Shown: positions 32,094 to 39,355, counted from the first letter of the stretch. The stretch is DNA of 48,581 nucleotides from Patescibacteria group bacterium (GCA_028714475.1 JAQTNC010000009.1:1-48581), one strand, 5' to 3'. Notes: generated by a model from the letters alone, not told the origin. Numbers and translations are program-made.

Positions 32094-32807
32094 ATGGAAG
32101 GCTTCCTGTTAATCGACAAGCCCGCCGGCATCACTTCGCACGACGTCGTCTATCGCGTGCGGCGGGCGACCGGCGTGAAACGCGTCGGTCATGCCGGCAC
32201 GCTCGACCCGTTCGCCACGGGACTTTTGATAGTGGGCGTCGGCCGCAGCGCAACGAAGCGGCTGGGCGAATTCCTCGGGGCTGACAAGGAATACGAAGCC
32301 ACCCTGCGACTCGGCGCCACGAGCGATACGCAGGATTTGACGGGCGTGATAACGCCTGTCATGAACCCCGCACCAGTCGGTGCGGGGCAAAGCCGGAGCA
32401 AAGCGACTGGTTCGTGGCCTTCTCGGGAAGAAATATTAGCTGCCTTGAAAAAATTCTCCGGAGAAATCGAACAAATCCCGCCGATGTATTCGGCCAAAAA
32501 AATCGCCGGCAAGAAACTTTACGAATTGGCCCGCGCCGGGCAGGTGGTCGAACGTCAACCCGCCAAAATAACCATCCACGAAATCGAATTGAAATCCTTC
32601 ACCCCGCCGGAAGCCGTCATCCGCGTCCGCTGTTCCTCCGGCACCTACGTCCGCACCCTCGCCCACGACCTCGGCCAAACGCTCGGCTGCGGCGCCTATC
32701 TCACCGCGCTCCGCCGCACCGCCATCGGCGGCCAAACCGTGAGCCACGCCCTCCCCCTCGCCGAACTCTCGCCGAAAAACTGGCAAACCCGCCTCCTCCC
32801 CGCCTAA
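32094..32807 (+). CDS. truB: tRNA pseudouridine-55 synthase, with an in-frame insertion
   Basis: TruB converts U55 in the T-loop of tRNAs. The 237-residue protein shows GHAGTLDPFATG with catalytic Asp38, the LGATSDTQD block, PPMYSAKKIAGKKLYELAR, and VRCSSGTYVRTLAHDLG. It ends without a PUA domain, as in short bacterial forms. About 20 residues at 89-108 (NPAPVGAGQSRSKATGSWP) do not fit the family and are encoded by a palindrome (CCCCGCACC/GGTGCGGGG at 32366-32387), an apparent in-frame insertion. There is no Shine-Dalgarno sequence. Confidence 0.94.
   Translation: MEGFLLIDKPAGITSHDVVYRVRRATGVKRVGHAGTLDPFATGLLIVGVGRSATKRLGEFLGADKEYEATLRLGATSDTQDLTGVITPVMNPAPVGAGQSRSKATGSWPSREEILAALKKFSGEIEQIPPMYSAKKIAGKKLYELARAGQVVERQPAKITIHEIELKSFTPPEAVIRVRCSSGTYVRTLAHDLGQTLGCGAYLTALRRTAIGGQTVSHALPLAELSPKNWQTRLLPA
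32366..32387. repeat. Palindrome inserted inside truB
   Basis: Two perfect 9-base arms, CCCCGCACC and GGTGCGGGG, with an AGTC loop, lie within codons that interrupt a conserved truB block. The reading frame is kept. Confidence 0.6.
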
Positions 32808-32835
32808 CCGACCCTTGCGTCGCATAATTCCATAG

Positions 32836-32868
32836 GTGCCGGACACCTGAAGTGTCCGACACTTTTTT
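32836..32868 (+). terminator. Terminator of truB
   Basis: GTGCCGGACAC pairs with GTGTCCGACAC (one mismatch) and TTTTTTG follows. Confidence 0.85.
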
Positions 32869-32887
32869 GTTCCAGCCCGGACCGCTC

Positions 32888-32916
32888 TTGACAAAGAGCA
32901 TCATTTGCGTTATATT
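32888..32916 (+). promoter_or_regulatory. Promoter of the small cysteine-rich gene
   Basis: TTGACA, a 17-base spacer and TATATT, a near-consensus promoter 20 bases after the truB terminator. The leader is about 65 nt. Confidence 0.8.
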
Positions 32917-32986
32917 AAACCTTCGTTCTCGGTCATTTTTTCCCGAAACCAAGCTGCGCCAGCCGAACCATCCCAAGGAGTCGCAC

Positions 32987-33214
32987 ATGTCCAGTAACGC
33001 CTACGAAATCGGAACGATGGAAAACCCCTGCACGTCAGAGAACTCCTCCCCCGCCGACCACGGCTACAAATACTGCCTCTGCGACGAGTGCCTTCAGACC
33101 GCGCTCTGTACGCCTAACTACGATTTCTGCGTCTGCGCTGACGGGAAACTGCGGTGCCCGAGCTGTTTCTTCGGCTTCTGCCAGCAGGCGGTGACAAACG
33201 CCCGAAACAATTGA
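32987..33214 (+). CDS. Small cysteine-rich protein, unidentified
   Basis: The 75-residue protein has nine cysteines in short spacings (YCLCDECLQTALC, FCVC, CPSCFFGFC), enough for two zinc sites. No signal peptide or known finger class is recognised. ATG 32987 follows AAGGAG by 7 bases; the ORF-track start lies before the promoter and is excluded. It has its own promoter and terminator. It could be a zinc-binding adaptor or, speculatively, a peptide substrate. No function is assigned. Confidence 0.8.
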   Translation: MSSNAYEIGTMENPCTSENSSPADHGYKYCLCDECLQTALCTPNYDFCVCADGKLRCPSCFFGFCQQAVTNARNN

Positions 33215-33238
33215 CCGCGCGTCGACAGTGACCAGTGT

Positions 33239-33270
33239 GTTCACGAGACCTTCGTGAACGCACTTGCTAT
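33239..33270 (+). terminator. Terminator of the small cysteine-rich gene
   Basis: GTTCACGA/TCGTGAAC stem with a 5-base loop; the following stretch is only moderately T-rich. Confidence 0.6.
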
Positions 33271-33297
33271 TTAGAAGATGTTTTCCGCAACTAAAAG

Positions 33298-33325
33298 AGC
33301 CGACTCGCTGACGCGAATCGGCTAA
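33298..33325 (-). terminator. Terminator of the gene ending at 33362
   Basis: AGCCGA-TCGC pairs with GCGA-TCGGCT, then CTTTTAGTT follows on the minus strand. Confidence 0.75.
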
Positions 33326-33361
33326 CGCTTGACGATTGGGTTCGACGCACCCTTTCGTTCG

Positions 33362-33994
33362 TTACATCATCGGGAGTGGAGCGTCGGGATCGTCGGGAGG
33401 AGAAAGGCCGTTCTGCTCGTCGGTCGCGGCCGGGCACTTCACCTCTGGAAAAGAACGCGGCAAGTCGAGATCGTTCAGCACGCCGTCACTGAAACCCTTC
33501 GCGTTGAAGTTGTACGCGTTGACGTGAACGCTCAACATCTTGCAGCATTCGTGGGCCAAGACGGCCGAGCTTTTCTCGGTCAGGCGCATGATGGCGGCCA
33601 TGTCCGACCTGCCCCTCTTTTCCATCATTTCGGCGCCTTGCCGGAAAGCCAACTCACGGATGCGAAGCTGACCCAGCTGGTCCACCTGTTTCACGACCGC
33701 ATTAGACAAAGGATTCAGCTCCCGGACAGCGGTGCGGTACTCCCTGGCGTTCCGATAGTCTCGACAAACGGCATTAACCACCAGGGTTCCTCCGCCCAAA
33801 ACGACCAGAAAACCCGCCGTCATCACCAGAGCCGAAGTGGCCACCATAGACCAAACGGCCACCTTGAGGATCCGCCGCAAGCTGAACCAGCGCCCCACGG
33901 CTACCAATAGATACACCAGATACACCCACGCATCCCTGAAGCTGAACCGCCGTTTTACGGCTGCCACGATTCGTGTCCACGGTTTATTGAGCAT
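33362..33994 (-). CDS. Membrane protein with a helical extracytoplasmic domain, unidentified
   Basis: The 210-residue protein has a basic N-terminus and two hydrophobic segments (about residues 23-36 and 44-73). A helical soluble part with 'RTAVRELNPLSNAVVKQVDQLGQLRIRELAFRQGAEMMEK' follows. The tail is Pro/Asp-rich. No family is recognised. ATG 33994 follows GGAAGGAAGG, and a TTGACG-17-CAAAAT promoter lies at 34042-34070. It is monocistronic and convergent with the small cysteine-rich gene. Confidence 0.78.
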   Translation of the reverse strand: MLNKPWTRIVAAVKRRFSFRDAWVYLVYLLVAVGRWFSLRRILKVAVWSMVATSALVMTAGFLVVLGGGTLVVNAVCRDYRNAREYRTAVRELNPLSNAVVKQVDQLGQLRIRELAFRQGAEMMEKRGRSDMAAIMRLTEKSSAVLAHECCKMLSVHVNAYNFNAKGFSDGVLNDLDLPRSFPEVKCPAATDEQNGLSPPDDPDAPLPMM

Positions 33995-34041
33995 GTCCGC
34001 CTTCCTTCCGAAAGGACGATGGTCCGCGATTGGACGAGGAT

Positions 34042-34070
34042 ATTTTGGCCTAGCTGCGGCGTAGCGTCAA
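34042..34070 (-). promoter_or_regulatory. Promoter of the membrane protein gene
   Basis: TTGACG, a 17-base spacer and CAAAAT on the minus strand. The same -10 word serves purC. Confidence 0.5.
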
Positions 34071-34117
34071 GAGCGACGACGCATCCTCGCCCGCGGGCAG
34101 CCCCCCTGCCTGTCCCC

Positions 34118-34146
34118 TTGCCATATTACCGCCGTCTTGATAATCT
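34118..34146 (+). promoter_or_regulatory. Promoter upstream of the small ORFs and rny
   Basis: TTGCCA followed by TAATCT (17 bases) or GATAAT (15 bases). The ATG at 34151 lies 4-6 bases further, suggesting a leaderless transcript. Confidence 0.45.
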
Positions 34147-34150
34147 CATA

Positions 34151-34375
34151 ATGTCCTTATTCAAGAATAATCCCGCAGGACAACCGCGTATTGGGAAAGG
34201 CGTCACCTCCTAATTCAGACCCCACGACGCCCAACCGCCGAAAGTTATGCCAAATTCGCCGCAAACGGACCGCGAATGGATTGAGGAAACGCTCCGGAAT
34301 TTCTTCCCGGGAGCCACCCCGACCGAAGGGTCGGATCGCGCTGACACGACATCAAACGCCACGCCGCAAGGCTAG
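34151..34375 (+). pseudogene. Small ORF broken by an in-frame TAA, upstream of rny
   Basis: ATG 34151 sits 6 bases after a -10 box and opens MSLFKNNPAGQPRIGKGVTS, which ends at TAA 34211-34213. The same frame then continues through FRPHDAQPPKV to an ATG at 34247 (MPNSPQTDREWIEETLRNFFPG...) and stops at 34375, inside a hairpin. Either a 74-codon gene carries one nonsense codon or there are two tiny proteins of 20 and 42 residues. Nothing similar is recognised. Confidence 0.35.
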
Positions 34376-34388
34376 GCGCCGTTTTGCT
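34356..34388 (+). terminator. Weak terminator between the small ORF and rny
   Basis: ACGCC-GCC pairs with GGC-GGCG around a CAA-type loop and is followed by TTTTG. It separates the broken small ORF from rny. Confidence 0.4.
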
Positions 34389-34442
34389 GCAGACAACTGG
34401 CCTGACCTCGGAACGCGATGACCTCGGGTTGACGAGTTTTTT

Positions 34443-35975
34443 ATGAATACCTTTCTAATCATCCTGGGCGTCCTCGCGGCGGCTGGCGCCGGCATCGGCA
34501 TCGGCTACTGGATCCGCCACAGCCAAGCCAAGACCAAGGTCAACACGGCCGAGGCGCAGGCCGAACGGACCCTGCAAGACGCCGAAAACCGCAAGCAAAA
34601 AACCCTGCTTGAGGCCAAGGAGAAAGCCCTCAAGATTCTCGACGACGCCAAACAAGAGGAGGAAAGCCGGCGCCGCGAACTGCGCGTCATCCAGCAGAAG
34701 CTGGAAAAGCACGACCTCGACTACCAGCAGCGGCTGAAGGATTTCCAGCAGAAACAGGAAAAGCTCATCGAAAAGACGGCGCAGATCGATCAAATCAAAC
34801 AAGAGACCGAGAAGCTCCGCGCCGAACAGATCACGAAACTCGAGTCCATCGCCCAACTGACCCGCGACGAGGCCAAGGACATCCTCATGAAGACCGTCGA
34901 GGAGATGGTGCAGGAGGAGTTCACGAGCCGCTTGCGCAAATTGGAGCGCGTCCAGTCGGACGAGCTCGAGAAGCGCGCCAACAACGTCCTCTCGATGGCC
35001 ATCCAGCGGAACGCCGCGTCGCACGCCGTCGAGACGACCACCTCAAGCGTCCACCTGCCGAGCGACGAGATGAAGGGCCGCATCATCGGCAAGGAGGGCC
35101 GCAACATCAAGGCCATCGAACAGCTGACCGGCACGGAAATCATCGTGGACGACACGCCCGAAGCCATCACCGTTTCCGGCTTCTCCCCCATCCGCCGCCA
35201 AGTCGCCAAGATCGCGCTCGAGAAGCTCATCGAGGACGGCCGCATCCAGCCGGCGAAGATCGAGGAAGCGGTCGAGAACGCCAAGAAGGAACTCGCGCTC
35301 GACATCAAGAAGGCCGGCGAGGACGCGCTCTACGAGCTCGGCATCCCGCTCACCGCGCTTGACCCCAAGCTCATCCAGATTCTCGGCCGTCTCAAGTACC
35401 GCACGTCATACGGCCAGAACGTGCTCCGTCATTCCATCGAGGTCGCTCTCTTGGCTGGCATGATCGGTCAGGAACTCAAGGCCGACGTCACCGTGTGCAA
35501 GCGCGGCGGCCTTTTGCACGACATCGGCAAGGCGGTGGATCACGACGTGCAGGGCGCGCATCCGGAAATCGGCTACAACATCCTCAAGAAATTCGGGATG
35601 CCGGAGGAAATCTGTTACCAGTCGCTCGGCCACCACGAGGACAAGCCGGCGACGCTCGAAGGCATCATCGTCAAGGCCGCGGACGCCATCTCCGGCGCTC
35701 GCCCCGGCGCGCGCAAGGAGTCGTATGAGATGTACGTCCAGCGTTTGGAGGAACTCGAGAAGACCGCCACCAGCTTCCCCGGCGTCGAGAAGGCCTACGC
35801 CATCCAAGCCGGCCGCGAGGTGCGCGTCTTCGTCGAACCGAAACAGATTGACGATTTCGCCGCCTTCCGTCTCGCCAAGGACATCGCCATGAAGGTCGAG
35901 GCCGAACTCAAGTATCCCGGCGAGGTGAAAATCACCGTCATCCGCGAAACGCGGGTGGTGGAGTACGCGAGATAA
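34443..35975 (+). CDS. rny: Ribonuclease Y
   Basis: RNase Y is the membrane-bound endonuclease that starts mRNA decay in many bacteria lacking RNase E. The 510-residue protein has an N-terminal anchor (residues 4-24), a coiled coil (about 30-170), a KH domain with GRIIGKEGRNI, and an HD phosphohydrolase domain with LRHSIEVALLAG and LLHDIGKAVDHD as metal ligands. Length matches the family. ATG 34443 has no Shine-Dalgarno sequence. Its usual partner ymdB lies 2.2 kb downstream rather than next to it. Confidence 0.97.
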   Translation: MNTFLIILGVLAAAGAGIGIGYWIRHSQAKTKVNTAEAQAERTLQDAENRKQKTLLEAKEKALKILDDAKQEEESRRRELRVIQQKLEKHDLDYQQRLKDFQQKQEKLIEKTAQIDQIKQETEKLRAEQITKLESIAQLTRDEAKDILMKTVEEMVQEEFTSRLRKLERVQSDELEKRANNVLSMAIQRNAASHAVETTTSSVHLPSDEMKGRIIGKEGRNIKAIEQLTGTEIIVDDTPEAITVSGFSPIRRQVAKIALEKLIEDGRIQPAKIEEAVENAKKELALDIKKAGEDALYELGIPLTALDPKLIQILGRLKYRTSYGQNVLRHSIEVALLAGMIGQELKADVTVCKRGGLLHDIGKAVDHDVQGAHPEIGYNILKKFGMPEEICYQSLGHHEDKPATLEGIIVKAADAISGARPGARKESYEMYVQRLEELEKTATSFPGVEKAYAIQAGREVRVFVEPKQIDDFAAFRLAKDIAMKVEAELKYPGEVKITVIRETRVVEYAR

Positions 35976-36017
35976 AACGTAGCGGTCGGGCTTGCCCCGA
36001 CCCCACCCAATCAGCAC

Positions 36018-36050
36018 AAAGCCGTCTGCCGCAAGGCAGGCGACTTTTGA
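36018..36050 (+). terminator. Terminator of rny
   Basis: GCCGTCTGCC pairs with GGCAGGCGAC-type complement around GCAA, and CTTTTGAT follows. Confidence 0.7.
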
Positions 36051-36061
36051 TATTGGCCACC

Positions 36062-36090
36062 TTGACAGGAACCTCCAAATTTGATAGGTT
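36062..36090 (+). promoter_or_regulatory. Promoter of the first cassette-like gene
   Basis: TTGACA, a 17-base spacer and TAGGTT, 12 bases after the rny terminator. Confidence 0.6.
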
Positions 36091-36117
36091 GCCGATAATC
36101 CCGAACCGGAGGAAAAC

Positions 36118-36453
36118 ATGCTCTGTTTCAAAGATGCTGTCAGCCTGATGGGCGCCAGAGTAGTGCTAGTATCGACCTCGAGGCCGAACGAAAGAGTCGC
36201 GCGAACGGTGACGTCCGTGGATTACGACGATTGCCCCGGACAGACCGGCTGTGTCGTGCTGAACCTGAACGATAATGTGGGCGTCGAGTCCCTCATGTCT
36301 GATGGCAAGGCGCGCACGCGAAGCGTGTACCTGACGCTCGAGGAAGCTGGGTGCCTGCACGCCAAGCAGATTGCCACAGGCAGGCTCTATGGCCCCTTGA
36401 CTGACCTCACCTTCGCCTGCGCCATGGGCAGGGTGACCATCGCGCTCGCCTAA
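36118..36453 (+). CDS. Unidentified 111-residue protein, cassette 1
   Basis: The product is soluble and beta-rich, with alternating hydrophobic stretches (GARVVLVSTS, GCVVLNLND, GRVTIALA) like a small barrel or SH3-like fold. No catalytic motif or family is recognised. ATG 36118 follows GGAGGAAAAC. It ends 60 bases before a terminator almost identical to those behind the next two genes. The promoter at 36062 makes it a self-contained unit. Confidence 0.75.
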   Translation: MLCFKDAVSLMGARVVLVSTSRPNERVARTVTSVDYDDCPGQTGCVVLNLNDNVGVESLMSDGKARTRSVYLTLEEAGCLHAKQIATGRLYGPLTDLTFACAMGRVTIALA

Positions 36454-36513
36454 TGAAACCGTTCGCCGCCCTTTGACCTGAAACCGTAGAGGGCACCTCC
36501 TCTGCCCGCCCAA

Positions 36514-36556
36514 CCGCCCGCCTCCACCCTCGGAGCGCGGGCCTTGTGTTTTTAAG
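36514..36556 (+). terminator. Shared-type terminator, copy 1
   Basis: GCCCGCCTCC pairs with GGAGCGCGGGC (one bulged C), followed by CTTGTGTTTTT. The core CCCGCCTCCACCCTCGGAGC is repeated at 37134, and with three changes at 37597. Confidence 0.8.
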
Positions 36557-36648
36557 GACTTATCCCCGGTACCGGACGCCATTGGTCTGTGGGGTCTGCG
36601 TTTTATTGCTCCTGGCCCCGTTACGGAACTCACCCCGAGCCGCCAGTA

Positions 36649-36677
36649 TTGACTTTTCCATTCCTATCTGCCAGATT
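36649..36677 (+). promoter_or_regulatory. Probable promoter of the second cassette-like gene
   Basis: TTGACT then CAGATT after 17 bases. The -35 is good and the -10 weak. Confidence 0.4.
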
Positions 36678-36718
36678 TCAGATACCCGTGCCGACAACGC
36701 CACAAGGAAGGAACGGCC

Positions 36719-37120
36719 ATGACGAGAATGAAGACCTTTATCAGCTACGCCACGCTCGGCCAGCCCGATTCGGCCTTGGCTGCCGCGCTCCAATCCCTGA
36801 TCGACAGCATCCGCCAATGGGCGAGCAACGAGAGCGTCCGCATCGAGCAGATTGATGTGGCCGCCAATCCCGAAAGCCAAAGTGGCTACGTGATGGTCAG
36901 TTGCGCCGTCTGGTTCTCCCAGCTCTTGAGCCCCCTGACGGAAGCCGAGCGACAGCTCGTAATCCTGCACTCATTCCATCCCGTGCGGGAAAATGAGGAC
37001 AGGGATTGCGAAAAGGGCATCAACGTCGTTCTGGCCGAGCACCCGAGCCACGCCGTCACTTCAACCGCGCTTTGCCAAGCCGGAGAAAGAGTCGTCTTGG
37101 CCGCCGTGTTGACGCCCTGA
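36719..37120 (+). CDS. Unidentified 133-residue protein, cassette 2
   Basis: The protein begins MTRMKTFISYATLGQPD and mixes helices and strands. YVMVSCAVWFSQLL and RVVLAAVLTP look like buried strands of an alpha/beta fold. No active-site motif or family is recognised. The start FISYA recalls TIR-like openings, but the rest of that fold (for example a catalytic Glu in context) is not evident, so this is not called. ATG 36719 follows GGAAGGAACGGCC. Private promoter and shared-type terminator. Confidence 0.75.
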   Translation: MTRMKTFISYATLGQPDSALAAALQSLIDSIRQWASNESVRIEQIDVAANPESQSGYVMVSCAVWFSQLLSPLTEAERQLVILHSFHPVRENEDRDCEKGINVVLAEHPSHAVTSTALCQAGERVVLAAVLTP

Positions 37121-37133
37121 CCGCGTCCCCATC

Positions 37134-37174
37134 CCGCCCGCCTCCACCCTCGGAGCGCGGGCTTTGTGTTTCTA
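37134..37174 (+). terminator. Shared-type terminator, copy 2
   Basis: Same hairpin as at 36514 (GCCCGCCTCC/GGAGCGCGGGC), followed by TTTGTGTTTC. Confidence 0.8.
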
Positions 37175-37186
37175 TCCACAGCCGAT

Positions 37187-37214
37187 TTGACGCCGCCCTA
37201 CGGCCTGATACCAT
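37187..37214 (+). promoter_or_regulatory. Promoter of the third cassette-like gene
   Basis: TTGACG, a 16-base spacer and TACCAT, starting 13 bases after the preceding terminator. Confidence 0.55.
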
Positions 37215-37245
37215 CAAAAGAAGCGTCTTTTCCGAGGAGGATGTC

Positions 37246-37569
37246 ATGAATGTCACGAAAAGACTGTCAGAACTGCGCGGCCGAGGCGTGGCCGTCAGCT
37301 ACGCTGGCGGAACTACGGTCATTGACTGCCGCATCGCATGGGTCGAAACCGATTTTCACAGTGGCCAAACCACGACTACCCTGGTTCTCGACGCGACCAT
37401 CGGGATTCGTTCGGCTGATGACGAGAACGTCACGACCAGAATCACCGTGACGGAAAGGGCAGAGAACGGGCTGACTCTGTTCGGCATGACCGCCCCACCT
37501 CATCGCTCGATTCCACTGCAGATAGACCAAGCCAGTGCCGCCAGCGTCAAGCTCACTCTGGATGGATAG
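37246..37569 (+). CDS. Unidentified 107-residue protein, cassette 3
   Basis: ATG 37246 follows GAGGAGGATGTC; the 80 extra ORF codons upstream cover the previous terminator and promoter and are discarded. The protein is Thr-rich and predicted to be mostly beta strands (GVAVSYAGGTTVIDCRIAWV, TTTTLVLDATIGI). It has one Cys and no known motif. Size, composition and layout recall cassette 1, so the two may be distant relatives, though no clear alignment is seen. Confidence 0.75.
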   Translation: MNVTKRLSELRGRGVAVSYAGGTTVIDCRIAWVETDFHSGQTTTTLVLDATIGIRSADDENVTTRITVTERAENGLTLFGMTAPPHRSIPLQIDQASAASVKLTLDG

Positions 37570-37596
37570 GCGCAACGCTTTGCGCCGCCACCCTGC

Positions 37597-37637
37597 CCGC
37601 CCGCCTCCGACCTTGGAGCGCGGGCGTTGTGTTTTGC
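37597..37637 (+). terminator. Shared-type terminator, copy 3
   Basis: GCCCGCCTCC/GGAGCGCGGGC with GTTGTGTTTT following, three changes from the other two copies. Confidence 0.8.
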
Positions 37638-37736
37638 AGCCAATAACAGAAAGACACCGGTGCAGACCGATGTCCCGCAGCCCGAACAAGCGCGTCCAGG
37701 CGTCGCTACGAATTGTCTGGGGTTGCTGACGGATAG

Positions 37737-37967
37737 CTAACGGTCCGTTGTGTCCGATGACGCCGGCTCGTTGCCCGAATCGTCGTCGTTCGAATCGTCC
37801 GCCGAGTCGTCGTCTTGCGGCGCGACCGGCGTTTTGGCTGACGGAACTGTCGGTACCGTCCGGCAACCGTGAGGCTCAGCGTTGCACTCGTCCAGACGGC
37901 CGTCAGAACAACTCGCGCCGATGGCAGTGAGCGCAACCAGAAGGGGCAAACAATATTTGGCTCTCAT
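37737..37967 (-). CDS. Small exported protein, probable lipoprotein
   Basis: The 76-residue protein begins MRAKYCLPLLVALTAIGASC, a short signal peptide ending in a loose lipobox (GASC). The mature part has three more cysteines (ECN, GCR) and an acidic Asp/Asn/Ser tail of low complexity (DDDSADDSNDDDSG). It may be tethered to the membrane with a flexible, possibly calcium-binding tail. ATG 37967 follows AAGGAGTCAGCG. Its own promoter lies at 37996-38024. No family is recognised. Confidence 0.7.
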   Translation of the reverse strand: MRAKYCLPLLVALTAIGASCSDGRLDECNAEPHGCRTVPTVPSAKTPVAPQDDDSADDSNDDDSGNEPASSDTTDR

Positions 37968-37995
37968 CGCTGACTCCTTGGCTGAAAGCAACAAA

Positions 37996-38024
37996 CAATT
38001 ACCACGAAAAACGCCGACCGTCAA
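37996..38024 (-). promoter_or_regulatory. Promoter of the small exported protein gene
   Basis: TTGACG, a 17-base spacer and TAATTG on the minus strand. Confidence 0.55.
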
Positions 38025-38177
38025 CCCTGTCAACGTGGGACGTGGCACCTAGGTGCCACGTCCAGAGGCGGATTCGTCCAGAGGCGGATTTTTGGCTAAA
38101 TTACATCTTTAATCTCATCGGCAGGGGTGCAAAAGCCAAATTTTGCCCAATTGGTGCCGCACCTCACCCTGACAAGC

Positions 38178-38206
38178 TTGACAAATTTCCCATCTTGCGC
38201 CATAAT
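38178..38206 (+). promoter_or_regulatory. Promoter of ymdB
   Basis: TTGACA, a 17-base spacer and CATAAT. The ATG lies 10 bases after the -10, so the leader is only a few nucleotides. Confidence 0.65.
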
Positions 38207-38216
38207 AAGCTGAAAT

Positions 38217-39017
38217 ATGAAGATACTGGTTTTCGGTGACCTGATGGGGCGCCCGGGACGCGCGGCGGTCAAGGCCGCCCTGCCCCGTCTCAAGGAAAAA
38301 TACGCCCCCGACCTCGTCATCGCGAATGGCGAGAATTTGGCTCACGGCCGCGGCGTCACGCCAGACACCGTCAAGGAAATGGTCGCGGCGGGCATTGACC
38401 TCTTCACTTCCGGAAACCACGTCTGGGATCGTTCCGAATCATGGGACGTCTTCTCTGACCCCAACCTCCGCGAACGAGTTCTTCGGCCAGCCAACTACCC
38501 ACCCGGCCTGCCTGGCGACGGGGCCAAATTGCTTACCATTGGCGCAAAAAACGTCCTTGTGGTAAACTTGCTGGGTCGGGCGCTCCTGCGCGTCACTCCC
38601 GACGACCCGTTCCGTGCCTTCGACCGATTGATAAACGAATTCGCCTCCAAGCGACCTGACGTCGTGCTGGTGGATTTCCACGCCGAAACAACCTCGGAAA
38701 AGGTCGCTTTCGGCTGGCATGCCGCCGGTCGCGCCAGCGCCGTCTGGGGCACCCACACGCATGTCGCCACGGCCGATGCCCGCATCCTGCCTGGCGGCAC
38801 GGCCTACGCCACGGATATCGGTTTCTGCGGCCTGCGCGACGGCGTCATCGGCGTGAACCGCGAACCGATTCTCCAGCACTTCCTGACCGGCCTGCCGATT
38901 CGCGAAGAATTCGCTGAAACTGGCCAAGTTGAGGCTTGGGGCGTCATAATCGAGCTGGGGGTTGACGGCCGCGCCGTTTCCATCCAAACCCTTCACGAAA
39001 CTGCCGAAATAGGCTAA
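38217..39017 (+). CDS. ymdB: YmdB-type metallophosphoesterase
   Basis: The 266-residue protein belongs to the YmdB/TIGR00282 family of dinuclear phosphodiesterases, shown in Bacillus to act on 2',3'-cyclic nucleotides and to influence RNase Y activity. Metal ligands visible are Asp8 (FGDLMGRPGR), Glu39 and Asn40 (ANGEN), Asn67 and His68 (GNHVWD), DFHAE and GTHTHV. Length is typical. The family is often encoded directly after rny; here five small genes separate them. No Shine-Dalgarno sequence. Confidence 0.95.
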   Translation: MKILVFGDLMGRPGRAAVKAALPRLKEKYAPDLVIANGENLAHGRGVTPDTVKEMVAAGIDLFTSGNHVWDRSESWDVFSDPNLRERVLRPANYPPGLPGDGAKLLTIGAKNVLVVNLLGRALLRVTPDDPFRAFDRLINEFASKRPDVVLVDFHAETTSEKVAFGWHAAGRASAVWGTHTHVATADARILPGGTAYATDIGFCGLRDGVIGVNREPILQHFLTGLPIREEFAETGQVEAWGVIIELGVDGRAVSIQTLHETAEIG

Positions 39018-39057
39018 GCTATAATTAATAATAGTAATCATTAATCACGCAGCTCAT

Positions 39058-39342
39058 ATGAATAAAGCCGAGCTCGTCGCCAAGATTTCCGAGAAAGTCG
39101 GAATCTCCAAGAAGCAAGCCGAGGAGACCGTTGAGTACTTCGAAGATGTCGTCACCGAGACCCTTAAGGCCGGTGGTGAAGTCGTCCTCGCCGGTTTCGG
39201 CGCCTTTTCCGCCAAGCAGCGCGCTGGCCGCACGGGCGTGAACCCGCAGAATCCTTCGGAGAAGATCCAGATTCCACCGGTCATCGTGCCTAAGTTCAAG
39301 GCCGGCAAGGCGCTGAAGGATGCGCTGAAGGGTAGGAAATAA
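39058..39342 (+). CDS. hup: HU family nucleoid protein
   Basis: The 94-residue protein is a classic HU/IHF fold. It begins MNKAELVAKISEKVGISKKQAE, has the GFGAF turn at 48-52, a DNA-binding arm with RAGRTGVNPQNPSEKIQIP, and the closing VPKFKAGKALKDALKG. It compacts DNA as a dimer. It lies 40 bases downstream of ymdB, with a TATAAT word at 39020 but no good -35, and lacks a Shine-Dalgarno sequence. A strong terminator follows. Confidence 0.97.
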   Translation: MNKAELVAKISEKVGISKKQAEETVEYFEDVVTETLKAGGEVVLAGFGAFSAKQRAGRTGVNPQNPSEKIQIPPVIVPKFKAGKALKDALKGRK

Positions 39343-39355
39343 TGCCTGACACTAG

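Noticed and set aside
1850-34213. Reassigned stop codon
   Set aside because: Two frames contain an early TAA, but TAA, TAG and TGA all end well-supported genes (rny and truB TAA, leuS TAG, the gene at 206 TGA), so no reassignment is needed.
36062-37637. Integron-like cassette array
   Set aside because: No integrase, no attI and no attC-like imperfect palindromes with conserved GTTRRRY ends were found. The genes also carry their own promoters, unlike integron cassettes.
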